Shown here one piece after another: positions 7,512 to 15,245 of a stretch of DNA of 15,245 nt. The stretch is from Zelonia costaricensis. Lineage: Eukaryota; Euglenozoa; Kinetoplastea; Trypanosomatida; Trypanosomatidae. Location of the stretch: positions 1 to 15,245 of the forward strand of contig JASAOO010002964.1 of NCBI GenBank assembly GCA_030849075.1. The letters run 5' to 3'. Positions within the stretch are counted from its first letter, which is position 1. Each line of letters starts with the position of its first letter. The notes beneath the pieces were generated by a model. The model made no database searches and was not told where the DNA came from. It was given only the letters and a program-made list of their open reading frames with translations. Both the position numbers and the translations under genes were made by a program.

Positions 7512-8776
7512 GCGTGGGCGCTGCAGATCGGCTGCGTGTGTTGGTGTGCGAGTCCGTGCGGTACACGGATCGTGTTTCCTGTGCGGGCGTTGCGAGCGTT
7601 TGGTGCGCGGGGAGTGGTCTTCTCTCGATCTCGTCGTGAGCGGGGGAGCACCCGGAGCGCTGATGCGCCTGCGGCCAGGATTGAACTGGAACGCGTCCTG
7701 CCGGCCCGGCGCCTACGCCCGCCTTGTCATCATCACCACTATCAGCCTCACCAGTCCAACATCAATCTTCGAAAAGAAGGAGAGTCTAGACGAACATCAC
7801 GCAGTGACCGCACCGGCTCCGTGCCAGCGCTGGGGCCAGTGCAGGTATCTGTGCGTGTGTGCCTGGGGACTGCAAAGGGAGGGGGAGGTCAGAGGCGGGA
7901 GAACTTCGCGCAGGCGATGCTGTGATGGTGCGTTCTTACCGGCAGTCCCCTCGCATCCAACGAGCAGCCCTTTCCGCTCCGCTCCCCTCCCCTGTGTGCT
8001 CCGTGCACGATGAAGCTGCCGCACATGTGTGTGGGTGTGTGTGTGTTTATGTGTGCGCGCGGTCTCTTGATCTGCTGTATGCGGCATCCACCTTCATGTT
8101 CTCGACCACTCCGTCCCCACGGTACCTCCCTCGTCCCTCCCTCCTCCTGGGCACCGACTCCCACATACACACACCGACACACACACAGCAGCTACGCGTT
8201 CCTCCTTTCGTCCTCCCTCCCGTTCTCAGTGCCCCCCCCCCTCCCCTCTTCTTTCCGACCCCTCCTCACATAGCCACAGCCCTCCCCCACCCTTCTTGTG
8301 CCTTCGTCTCGAGTACTTCGCTGTGGAGTTCATCTCACGCCCTCGCCAGTTTCAAACGTCACTCCTCCTCCCATTTTCTCTTGCCCTCCTCTCCTCCTCC
8401 CCCCCCCCCTCTCTGCCTTGTGCCCTCCACCCTACACCCACCCACACCACCACGCCAGCCTCGTCGCTTCCACCCAGTGTGCGGTACGCCAGCGCTTCCT
8501 TGTTTCTCCCCTTGTCCTTGTTTTTTTTTTTTTACTCTCCTTCTTTGTGTGCTTCTTCTTTTTCTCTCTGTGCGTGTGTGGGTGTGCCTCTATCCAAGCC
8601 TGCAGTGCGTGCTTCTTTGTCCCCCTCCTCACTCGTCGTCGTCGCCGCGGTGTCTCCACCCTTCATCGATTGCGTTGCTGAGAACAAACTGAAAGTTCCG
8701 GCAACTCAAACACTTCTTCCACAGAGACTCTCCACACACCCTTCAAGACGCAGACAGCATATCCGCCCAAGCAACC
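7512..8776 (+). other. Spacer between prenyl diphosphate synthase and glutamate dehydrogenase
   Basis: 7512-8030 is mixed 3' flank with several short open frames, including an ATG frame at 7663-8013 whose second half loses codon bias, so I do not call it. From about 8100 the strand is heavily C/T with poly-C at about 8399-8409 and thirteen T at 8521-8533. No ATG occurs from 8099 to 8776 (678 bases). Short GT and CA tracts lie near 8025-8045 and 8163-8188. Confidence 0.6.
8597..8598 (+). promoter_or_regulatory. Probable trans-splice acceptor AG for glutamate dehydrogenase
   Basis: The first AG after a 104-base AG-free stretch (8493-8596) that contains a thirteen-T run and several CTT-rich blocks. 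It would give a 178-base leader with no ATG. AG at 8604-8605 and AG at 8681-8682, the latter after another pyrimidine-rich stretch, are alternatives. Confidence 0.55.
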
Positions 8777-11700
8777 ATGATTCGCCGTGCTGCCTCGCAG
8801 GCCGTCGGCGGCGTCTGCCGCGCCCTCGCCGCCCCGCCGCGCCGCTTCGCCTCCACCGCCGGCACCATCGCGACGACGCCCGCGCCAGTGGACCGTGCCG
8901 CTATTGTGAAGGCGGTGACCGGCAAGGCCGTCTTCGACGTCAAGCTTGTGGAGTCCCTCGCGGACAGCTTCCTTTCCGGGCTGGAGCGGACGAGCTACGC
9001 GCGCAACTTCAAGCAGGAGGACATGGCGGACCACGTGCAGGGCCTGCTGACGGCCGAGGCGCGGTTCCGCATGGGGGACTCCTTCAAGTACGTGCACGAG
9101 ACGCCGAAGAGCGCCTTCTACATTTGCCACAACGAGCCCAGTACCAAGCTGCAGATGGTGCGCAAGATGGCTCAGTTCGTCTCCCGCAACGAGGACCCGA
9201 CGCTTGGGAACAACACCCACCACTACGTCAGTGAGGACCGCAAGATCGCCATCTATGCCGCCTCCATCGAGCCCTTCACGCAGAGCCGCGTCGGGGAGGT
9301 GCACGTCAACCCCAAGAGCCCGGCCATGCCCACCCTGACGGCCGCGGAGCAGATGACCGAGAAGCAGGCGGACGTGATTCGCGGCCTGCTGCGCCGGCAG
9401 CTCACCTCCGTCTTTCCCGTCTTCCACATCGAGGAGCTCGGTGAGGGCCGCGTGGCCTTCACGATGTCGACCACGGTGGAGCGGACCAACTACATCGCGT
9501 CGCTGCTCGCCATCTTCCAGGAGATCCCTGGCGCCGAGGTGATGCAGAGCCTCTCGTACACCTTCTCCAACGGCGTGCAGGTGTACCAGTTCGACGTGCG
9601 CGGTGCCTCCGTGCCGCAGATCGAGGAGCGGGCCTCGCTGGTCGGCCTGCTGCCGAACCGCCCCTTCAACGCCATGACCCGCCTGCACGAGGCCGGCGCG
9701 CTGTCGTGCGAGGAGACGGTCTTCATCGACGCGGCCGTCATCTTCGCGATGTACTTCACGCCGAGCCCGACGACGGACGACTACCGCCACCTCAAGACGA
9801 TCCTGGCCAAGGAGGCGAACGGCGTGAACCGGCTGAACAACCTGCGCACGTCGCTGACGCAGGAGGTGATGTCCGAGCGCTACACCGGCTCCGTCATCGC
9901 CCTCTACCCGGAGTTCGTGAAGCTCATCTACGCGGACTTCCGTCTTGGCACCACGGCCGAGCGCCGCGCTGCCATTGCGGAGCAGATCACGCACCGCCTG
10001 CGCGACGACGACCGGCCCGAGTACGACCGCGCGCTGTGGATGAGTTTCCTGAAGTTCAACGAGGTGATCGTGAAGCACAACTTCTTCAAGACGGAGAAGG
10101 CGGCGCTGGCCTTCCGCCTCAACCCGCAGTTCCTGAAGGAGCTCGAGTTCCCGCGCGAGCCGCACGGCGTCTTTCTCTTCGCCGGCGGGCAGTGGCGCGG
10201 GTTCCACATTCGCTTCACCGACATCGCCCGCGGTGGGGTGCGCATGATCATCTCCAAGGAGCGCAACTACCGCAAGAACAAGCGGTCCGTGTTCCAGGAG
10301 AACTACAACCTCGCCCACACGCAGCTGCTCAAGAACAAGGACATCCCGGAGGGCGGGAGTAAGGGCACGATCCTTGTCTCCAGCCGCTACCTCAACAAGT
10401 TCGACGAGGTGCGCTGCCAGCACATCTTCCTGCAGTACGTCGACGCGCTGCTCGACCTCATCATCCCGGGCGAGAAGGGCGTCGTGAACCAGCTCAAGTC
10501 GGAGGAGATCATCTTCCTCGGCCCGGACGAGAACACCGCCGGCACCTTCCCCGCCGCCGGCGCGGTGTACAGCAAGGGCCGCGGCTACAGCGCGTGGAAG
10601 TCGTTCACGACCGGCAAGGACCCTGAGCTGGGCGGTATCCCGCACGACGTCTACGGCATGACGACGCACAGCGTGCGGGCCTACGTGACGTCCATCTACG
10701 AGAAGCTCGGCCTCAAGGAGGAGGAGATGCGCAAGTTCCAGACAGGCGGCCCGGACGGCGACCTCGGCTCGAACGAGCTGCTGCGCAGCAAGGAGAAGAT
10801 GATCGGCATGGTCGACATCTCCGCCTCGCTGCACGACCCGAACGGCCTCAACCGCGAGGAGCTGGCGCGGCTCGCGCACAACCGCCTGCCCCTGCGCGAC
10901 TTCGACCGCTCGAAGCTGTCGTCCAAGGGCTTCCTCGTGCTCACCGAGGACCAGAACGTCACGCTGCCCGACGGCACGCTGATCGAGGACGGCGCGCGGC
11001 TGCGCGATGAGTTCCACTTCCTGCCGTACTCGGACGCCGACGTGTTCGTGCCGTGCGGCGGCCGCCCGCGCAGCGTGACGCTGGAGAACGTTGGTCGCTT
11101 CCTGAAGGTGCCGGACGCCGAGGGCGAGGCGATGATGGACGGCAAGTTCGCGAACCTCACGCCGGATCAGCTGAAGTTCAAGATCATCGTGGAGGGCGCG
11201 AACCTGTTCATCTCGCAGGACGCCCGCCTCGCGCTGGAGAAGTGTGGCGTGACCCTCATCAAGGACGCCTCGGCGAACAAGGGCGGCGTGACATCGTCGT
11301 CGCTGGAGGTCTTCGCCGGGCTGTGCCTCTCCGACGAGGAGCACGCCAAGTACATGTCGGCCAAGAGCGCCACCGATGCGCCGGCCTTCTACAAGAAGTA
11401 CGTGCAGGAGATCCTGGACCGCATCGAGGAGAACGCGAAGCTCGAGTTCAACGCGATCTGGCGCGAGTGGGAGAAGAACCCGCAGCAGTCCAAGACACTG
11501 CTCGCCGACGCGCTCAGCAGCAAGAACGTGCAGATCCGTGCGAACATGCTGAGCAGCGACATTTTCCAGAACAAGGACCTCGTCCGCTACGTGATGGAGC
11601 AGTACGCGCCCAAGACGCTGAAGGAAGTGGTGACGACCGACGTGATGCTGCAGCGCGTGCCGGAGAACTACCAGCACGCCATCTGCGCGATGTGGCTCGC

Positions 11701-11803
11701 CTCGCGCTACGTGTACCAGACGGGCATCGACAGCAACGAGTTTGACTTCTTCCGGTACATGACGGAGGTGTACAACGAGGCCGCGAAGAGTGCGAAGAAG
11801 TGA
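8777..11803 (+). CDS. GDH: Large NAD-type glutamate dehydrogenase, mitochondrial
   Basis: A 1008-residue member of the large (about 115 kDa) NAD-dependent glutamate dehydrogenases, which deaminate glutamate to 2-oxoglutarate and ammonium and so feed amino-acid carbon into the citric acid cycle. Residues 1-27 have five arginines, many alanines and no acidic residue, ending RRFAST, a typical mitochondrial presequence. The N-terminal half is the extension specific to large forms. The catalytic core follows: ARGGVR at 484-489, a lysine-containing substrate-site block GGSKG at 526-530, and LGPDENTAGTFPAAG. The dinucleotide-binding region has TGGPDGDLGSNE around 656-667. Then EGANLFISQDAR and ANKGGVTSSSLEV, starting at 833. 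Length and motif order match the family; the much smaller hexameric NADP enzyme is excluded by size. The start is the first ATG after 678 ATG-free bases and directly opens the presequence. The frame is intact. Confidence 0.96.
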   Translation: MIRRAASQAVGGVCRALAAPPRRFASTAGTIATTPAPVDRAAIVKAVTGKAVFDVKLVESLADSFLSGLERTSYARNFKQEDMADHVQGLLTAEARFRMGDSFKYVHETPKSAFYICHNEPSTKLQMVRKMAQFVSRNEDPTLGNNTHHYVSEDRKIAIYAASIEPFTQSRVGEVHVNPKSPAMPTLTAAEQMTEKQADVIRGLLRRQLTSVFPVFHIEELGEGRVAFTMSTTVERTNYIASLLAIFQEIPGAEVMQSLSYTFSNGVQVYQFDVRGASVPQIEERASLVGLLPNRPFNAMTRLHEAGALSCEETVFIDAAVIFAMYFTPSPTTDDYRHLKTILAKEANGVNRLNNLRTSLTQEVMSERYTGSVIALYPEFVKLIYADFRLGTTAERRAAIAEQITHRLRDDDRPEYDRALWMSFLKFNEVIVKHNFFKTEKAALAFRLNPQFLKELEFPREPHGVFLFAGGQWRGFHIRFTDIARGGVRMIISKERNYRKNKRSVFQENYNLAHTQLLKNKDIPEGGSKGTILVSSRYLNKFDEVRCQHIFLQYVDALLDLIIPGEKGVVNQLKSEEIIFLGPDENTAGTFPAAGAVYSKGRGYSAWKSFTTGKDPELGGIPHDVYGMTTHSVRAYVTSIYEKLGLKEEEMRKFQTGGPDGDLGSNELLRSKEKMIGMVDISASLHDPNGLNREELARLAHNRLPLRDFDRSKLSSKGFLVLTEDQNVTLPDGTLIEDGARLRDEFHFLPYSDADVFVPCGGRPRSVTLENVGRFLKVPDAEGEAMMDGKFANLTPDQLKFKIIVEGANLFISQDARLALEKCGVTLIKDASANKGGVTSSSLEVFAGLCLSDEEHAKYMSAKSATDAPAFYKKYVQEILDRIEENAKLEFNAIWREWEKNPQQSKTLLADALSSKNVQIRANMLSSDIFQNKDLVRYVMEQYAPKTLKEVVTTDVMLQRVPENYQHAICAMWLASRYVYQTGIDSNEFDFFRYMTEVYNEAAKSAKK

Positions 11804-11852
11804 AGCCGAACAGCATCATGAGCCGATCCGCGGCTACGCTGATACTCGGCAT

Positions 11853-11870
11853 ACACACACACACACACAC
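11853..11870 (+). repeat. (AC)9 microsatellite
   Basis: Uninterrupted AC dinucleotides starting 49 bases after the glutamate dehydrogenase stop codon, in its 3' untranslated region. Confidence 0.95.
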
Positions 11871-12204
11871 AGAAACTCACACAAAACGCCAACGCACATG
11901 CGAGACGGCCACGTCACGTGCACGGCGGACGAGTGACTCACTTCCGCGGCCGGGCAAGAACGCAGCAACAGGTTTTCGGGGGAGGCAGTCTGGCGGTCGT
12001 GTGCACCTCTGCGGTGTGCTGAACACTCAATCTCCCCTCCCCTTCCTTCCATTTTTATCTTTGTCATGTAGGCTCACACGCCGCTCGCTCGATCCTCAAG
12101 CCCCGGTAGTGCACCCCCCGACCCGTTGGGTTGCAGTGCGCTTGTGGGGGTTGTGCTGCGCTGCGGGTGCGTTTGGGTGAACGCGGAAGGCGTTGAGCCG
12201 ACGA

Positions 12205-12239
12205 GCCAGGCAGATACGGCGGCAGCGTATCTGCCTGGC
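12205..12239 (+). repeat. Perfect 14-bp inverted repeat with 7-base loop
   Basis: GCCAGGCAGATACG at 12205-12218 is followed by loop GCGGCAG (12219-12225) and by the exact reverse complement CGTATCTGCCTGGC at 12226-12239. All 14 pairs are Watson-Crick and nine are G-C, so the RNA hairpin would be very stable. A weaker outer pairing of GCGGA (12183-12187) with TCCGC (12246-12250) is possible. It lies about 400 bases past the dehydrogenase stop, probably within or just beyond its 3' untranslated region. A run of T does not follow, so it does not look like a simple intrinsic terminator. Confidence 0.9.
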
Positions 12240-12281
12240 ACCTCCTCCGCCTCTCTGTAGCTTTAACGTTTTCACGTTGTA

Positions 12282-12323
12282 TGTGTGTGTGTGTGTGTGT
12301 TGGTGTTGGTGGTGGTGGTGGTG
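12282..12323 (+). repeat. (TG)n followed by (TGG)n tract
   Basis: About nine and a half TG units to 12300, then TGG/GGT triplets to about 12323. It starts about 40 bases right of the perfect hairpin. Confidence 0.9.
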
Positions 12324-13364
12324 TCCATGCATGTCCTCCTTCGCGGGGGGTGCGGCTTGTGCTGTGCCGCTCCCCTCCCCCTCCCTCCCCCCTCGTCGGT
12401 GTAGCGGTCGTGTTGTGGCGGTGGAGTGTGCAACTCCATCTCTCCCTTCCTTGGGGAAGGGCCGCTATCCTGACCAGTTTGCCTCGTGTACGTCATGGTG
12501 GCGGCACATCGCGCTATCCCGTTTTTGTTTTGCTTTATCTCTCACTCTCTGTCTGTGTCTTTCACCTTCGCTTCCGGCGAAGTCAGCCATCCCACTCACA
12601 CATTCCCACACTCCCCCCAACACCTAAACACGCACTCAGCTGTGCGCCCTCGTGCATCAGCTCTGTCTGTCATGGTTTGCGTCGCCTCCTCTTCACCTTC
12701 CTTGTTCTTCTCTTCTCTGTTTTCCTTCGTCTTTGCGTTCGCTTCGAGTGTGAGTGTGCGCGAACACCGTCGTCTTGCCTGTGTTCCTCACCCCCACCTC
12801 CACCCCCCACCCCCACACCCCCTCGTGTGGTGTGTGTCGTGTCCGTTCACTTTTTCCCTTGCCTTCATCGTCCTCTTCTTTATGTCTTGATGGTGCGATC
12901 GGCTCCGCCGCATGCGCCGCGCGTCCCGCCGGCGTGCCGCCGCCACCGCCACCACCACCCCCTCCCCGCCTGTTTGTTTCCGCCACGCGCCGACCTCGAC
13001 GCCGGCGCGCGGGGGGGCACGCAGCAACAGCAACATCAGCGGCAGTAGCAGCGGCAGCACCGCGCGGTTGCCGTCCACCGCCGCCATACATTCACAAAAC
13101 GCCGAGTACAGTTTCTAAAACACGCCAAGCGTGCACGGGTGGGTAAGAGGGAGGGAGGTGCCGGGACTTGGCGGACGTGTGCCCCCCCCTCCCCCTCACG
13201 CAGCCCTACCCCAGCAGCGCCTTGGCTCGATTAGCTCCAGCATTGACCGTCCACCCTTCTTTCTTACTTTGTTTTCTTTCCTCTCCCGTTTTTATGTGTG
13301 TGTGTGTTTCTCTTTTGCGAATATCGGGCGCCGGTCCATCTGACCTCGTCCCCCCATGACGTAC

Positions 13365-13386
13365 GTGTGTGTGTGTGTGTGTGTGT
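13365..13386 (+). repeat. (GT)11 microsatellite
   Basis: Uninterrupted GT dinucleotides, then CTGTGTGTGTC, in the gene-poor right part of the window. Confidence 0.95.
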
Positions 13387-13550
13387 CTGTGTGTGTCTTG
13401 GCGCGGCGAACAGCGTAGGTGCGCGTTGTCTTGTCACCCTTGCTCGTCTGACCTTCTCTCCGTGCCCTCCCCCCCTCCCCCCTCCCCTCGTGTGTCGGCC
13501 TCTCCTGATGCGCACACGTGCATCACACCTTGGACCCCCTCCCCCACCGT

Positions 13551-13566
13551 CACACACACACACACA
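13551..13566 (+). repeat. (CA)8 microsatellite
   Basis: Uninterrupted CA dinucleotides. Two short TG tracts follow at 13617-13630 and 13633-13646. CA and TG arms this close could pair in RNA. Confidence 0.9.
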
Positions 13567-13953
13567 TACCTTCCCGTTTTTGCTCAACGCCTCGCCTCTT
13601 TTATTTCGTTCTTTCTTGTGTGTGTGTGTGCCTGTGTGTGTGTGTGCGTATTGGCCTTTCTCTGTTTGTGTTCTTGTGCGTGTCTGCGTGCGTGTGTGTA
13701 CTCGAACGACCCTTTTTTCTCTTTGTGTTTGTGGAGGGTCCTCACTCGCCCACCACACCTTTCCCTTTCTCGCAAACGCGCGTGTGCGGTTTGGGGCTTG
13801 CCCTGCAGACACCCGCGCCTCACACCACACCAGCTCACCCCATCACGCACGCACAGACTTCTATACACACACACACACTCAGCCACTCCTTCCGAGCCGC
13901 GCGCTCCTACCGTGGGCACCTGCCCGTCCCTTCGCCTTCTCCTTCTTCCGGAA

Positions 13954-13955
13954 AG
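13954..13955 (+). promoter_or_regulatory. Candidate trans-splice acceptor AG in the gene-poor region
   Basis: AG at the end of a strongly pyrimidine-rich block (about 13905-13949), 35 bases before an ATG at 13991. The arrangement copies that seen before the real genes, but only a 27-codon frame follows. Confidence 0.3.
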
Positions 13956-13990
13956 GGTTGCGACACCAACTGCTGTTGCCCGTCACTTCG

Positions 13991-14074
13991 ATGATGCTTC
14001 TGCTTCATGTTAAGCACCCTCCCGTCCCTCTCCCTCTCCCTTTCGAACCTGATTGTGGCCTCTCGTGTTTGTAG
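13991..14074 (+). CDS. Possible 27-codon micro-ORF after a leader-like stretch (doubtful)
   Basis: ATG at 13991 opens 27 codons to TAG at 14072-14074: two methionines and a leucine-rich start, then a proline-rich stretch and a C-terminal CGLSCL. It is the first ATG after 479 ATG-free bases and follows a polypyrimidine-AG block. Codon use does not favour G/C endings, which argues against a conserved protein. It may be the chance first frame of a non-coding transcript. Confidence 0.15.
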   Translation: MMLLLHVKHPPVPLPLPFEPDCGLSCL

Positions 14075-14087
14075 GCGTGGGAAAGCG

Positions 14088-14099
14088 CGGATGCATCCG
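14088..14099 (+). repeat. 12-bp perfect palindrome
   Basis: CGGATGCATCCG reads the same on both strands. It has no spacer, so it is a poor RNA hairpin. Function unknown, possibly chance. Confidence 0.6.
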
Positions 14100-14415
14100 G
14101 CGTGTTGACCCCGCGGAAGTGGCATCCGTTCCAAGTGCGTCCCTCCCTTTCTATGGGTGAGCGGTTAGCGCCTCCCTCCCCCCTCTTTGCCGCTCTTCGT
14201 GCTGTGCGTCATCTTGCTGCTGTCGCTCTTCTCTTGTAGCGGAGGGAGAGAGTGTGTCTGCGTGTGGCCATGCAGCCCGCCTCCCCCCTCCCGTTCCGCA
14301 TCGTCGACGCAAAAGCGGGCGCACAACCCTTCGGCACGGCAGAGAGGGAACAAGCTAAGAAGGGCAGTCGACGTGTCTGACATCAGGTGCGTCTCGCCGC
14401 TGTGAATCTCTCGAA

Positions 14416-14418
<3 letters not shown>

Positions 14419-14500
<82 letters not shown>
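14419..14500 (+). repeat. Uninterrupted (TG)41 tract
   Basis: Eighty-two bases of perfect TG dinucleotide repeat, by far the longest simple repeat in the window. Alternating purine-pyrimidine DNA of this length can adopt the left-handed Z form and is expected to vary in length between strains. It also makes the local assembly length uncertain. Confidence 0.98.
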
Positions 14501-14502
<2 letters not shown>

Positions 14503-15245
14503 TTGTGTTTGCGTGGCAGTGTCCTCTACTGCGTGCGGGTGCGCAAGCGTAACTGAGCGTTTGCGCCTGTCTCTCTCTCTCTGTGAGTGTGTGTCGATGT
14601 GGTGGTCGCAGCCCTGCAATGGGGCATGTGGTGGCGGTGCTGTGGGGGAGGGGGGGGGGGCCGGAACGTCTCCCATAGCGGGCCCGCCGACCCCCNGTGT
14701 GTCCTCCGCCTTCGCCCCCTTTCTTCTCGCGGACTTCGTAACAAGCTCTGACGCCGTCGCGGCGACAGGGACCGAAATTAAGGAGAAACAGCAAAAGGCA
14801 GCAGATCGCCAGTGCCAGATGCAGCACGCAGAGGAGCTCTTACACGAGACGGAGACAAGCACACAAACACACGCACACGTTCAGATAACGTGTGGCAGTG
14901 GCGTGAAGCGTGCCACATCGCCGTCGTCGTCACACTCCTTGCACCACCCCCTCCACTCTCGCGTTGTCCAGCATGTGGCGCTGTGGGCGTGGGGACCGGC
15001 CCACCCCCCTCCGCCCCGCCCCGCCAACAGCGGGGAGAGACGGGGTTCTCCTGCAGCACCCGTATTGGATGGGAGGCGCACACCGGGTCTGCTGCGCAAG
15101 GCGCGGGCCGACTCGGCTGCCCAACCTCTTCGTCTCTCAAGTTTCCCTTAACCCTCCACCTCCCTATACCTCTGCTACAACAACATGTTCGTGCACACAC
15201 ACACATGCATACACGTACATACGCGTACATCAGAGTGAGGTTCTT

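Larger units (their letters stand above)
11804..15245 (+). other. Long gene-poor region downstream of glutamate dehydrogenase
   Basis: About 3.4 kb with no protein gene I can support on either strand. Open frames here are low-complexity, often built on TG/CA repeats, and lack the G/C-ending codon bias of the real genes. Up to about 14060 the + strand is pyrimidine-rich with several polypyrimidine-AG blocks (around 12540-12590, 12680-12750, 13250-13320 and 13905-13955), so transcription probably continues rightward. 14090-14400 is mixed; 14740-14870 is richer in purines; 14900-15160 is C-rich. It probably contains the 3' untranslated region of the dehydrogenase and the leader of a gene beyond the right edge, and may hold non-coding RNAs I cannot identify by eye. 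Confidence 0.6.

Noticed and set aside
7663..8013. A 116-codon ATG frame in the prenyl synthase 3' flank
   Set aside because: The first third has some G/C-ending codons, but the bias is lost afterwards and the product is cysteine-rich, unstructured-looking sequence with no clear leader signal upstream. Conservation could revive it.
8663..11677. A 1004-codon open frame on the minus strand opposite glutamate dehydrogenase
   Set aside because: It is the mirror of a highly GC3-biased gene, which removes stop codons from an antisense frame. Its translation is an artificial mix rich in L, V, R and H, and the + strand product is an unmistakable enzyme.
12912..13118. A 68-codon ATG frame rich in Ala, Arg, Ser and Thr
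   Set aside because: Low-complexity translation of CCG/GCA repeats with no motif. Overlapping frames on both strands are equally open.
14030..14070. A minus-strand GGTTCGAA-like motif suggesting a tRNA T-loop
   Set aside because: The flanking sequence does not form an acceptor stem or an anticodon arm, and the rest of the B-box consensus is missing.
14387..15151. A 254-codon frame across the TG repeat
   Set aside because: Begins by reading the (TG)41 tract as Cys-Val repeats, crosses the N, and lacks codon bias. A polar helical-looking part at about 14730-14870 is the only non-repetitive piece and is not enough for a gene call.

Overview
The window looks like nuclear DNA of a trypanosomatid protist, most likely from the Leishmania / Leptomonas / Crithidia group. 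Four things point there. All recognisable genes lie on the + strand and none has an intron. The coding DNA is very GC-rich at third codon positions. The spacers are long, pyrimidine-rich and full of (TG)n/(AC)n tracts. Polypyrimidine-AG signals precede the starts, as expected for spliced-leader trans-splicing of one polycistronic transcript. The gene content also fits: a tryparedoxin peroxidase, an enzyme of the trypanothione system, sits close to a long-chain prenyl diphosphate synthase and a large NAD-type glutamate dehydrogenase. From memory, this group is also found on chromosome 15 of Leishmania. The sequence alone does not fix the genus.

Layout, left to right. 1-585 is spacer. 586-933 is a probable small gene for a 115-residue single-membrane-span protein that I do not recognise. 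934-1913 is spacer ending in a very clean trans-splice acceptor. 1914-2513 is tryparedoxin peroxidase, which ends in the peroxisome/glycosome-type tripeptide SKL. 2514-3563 is spacer. 3564-5303 is a diverged SNW/SKIP (Prp45) splicing-factor homologue. 5304-6431 is spacer. 6432-7511 is a solanesyl-type polyprenyl diphosphate synthase for ubiquinone. 7512-8776 is spacer. 8777-11803 is a 1008-residue mitochondrial glutamate dehydrogenase. 11804-15245 is 3.4 kb without a convincing protein gene. It holds a perfect 14-bp hairpin, many dinucleotide tracts including an uninterrupted 41-unit TG run, and one stretch that looks like a 5' leader followed only by a 27-codon ORF.

The genes do not form a metabolic operon. 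In these organisms neighbours share transcription and are separated by trans-splicing and polyadenylation, so control is mostly through untranslated regions. There is still a loose theme. The prenyl synthase and the dehydrogenase both have N-termini that look mitochondrial (ubiquinone side chain; glutamate to 2-oxoglutarate feeding the citric acid cycle). The peroxidase detoxifies peroxides, and the SNW protein belongs to the spliceosome. I found no complete mobile element, CRISPR array, tRNA or rRNA. The best leads are the SKL end of the peroxidase, the unusual SNW protein, the small membrane protein, the 12205-12239 hairpin and the long ATG-free leader zones before genes.
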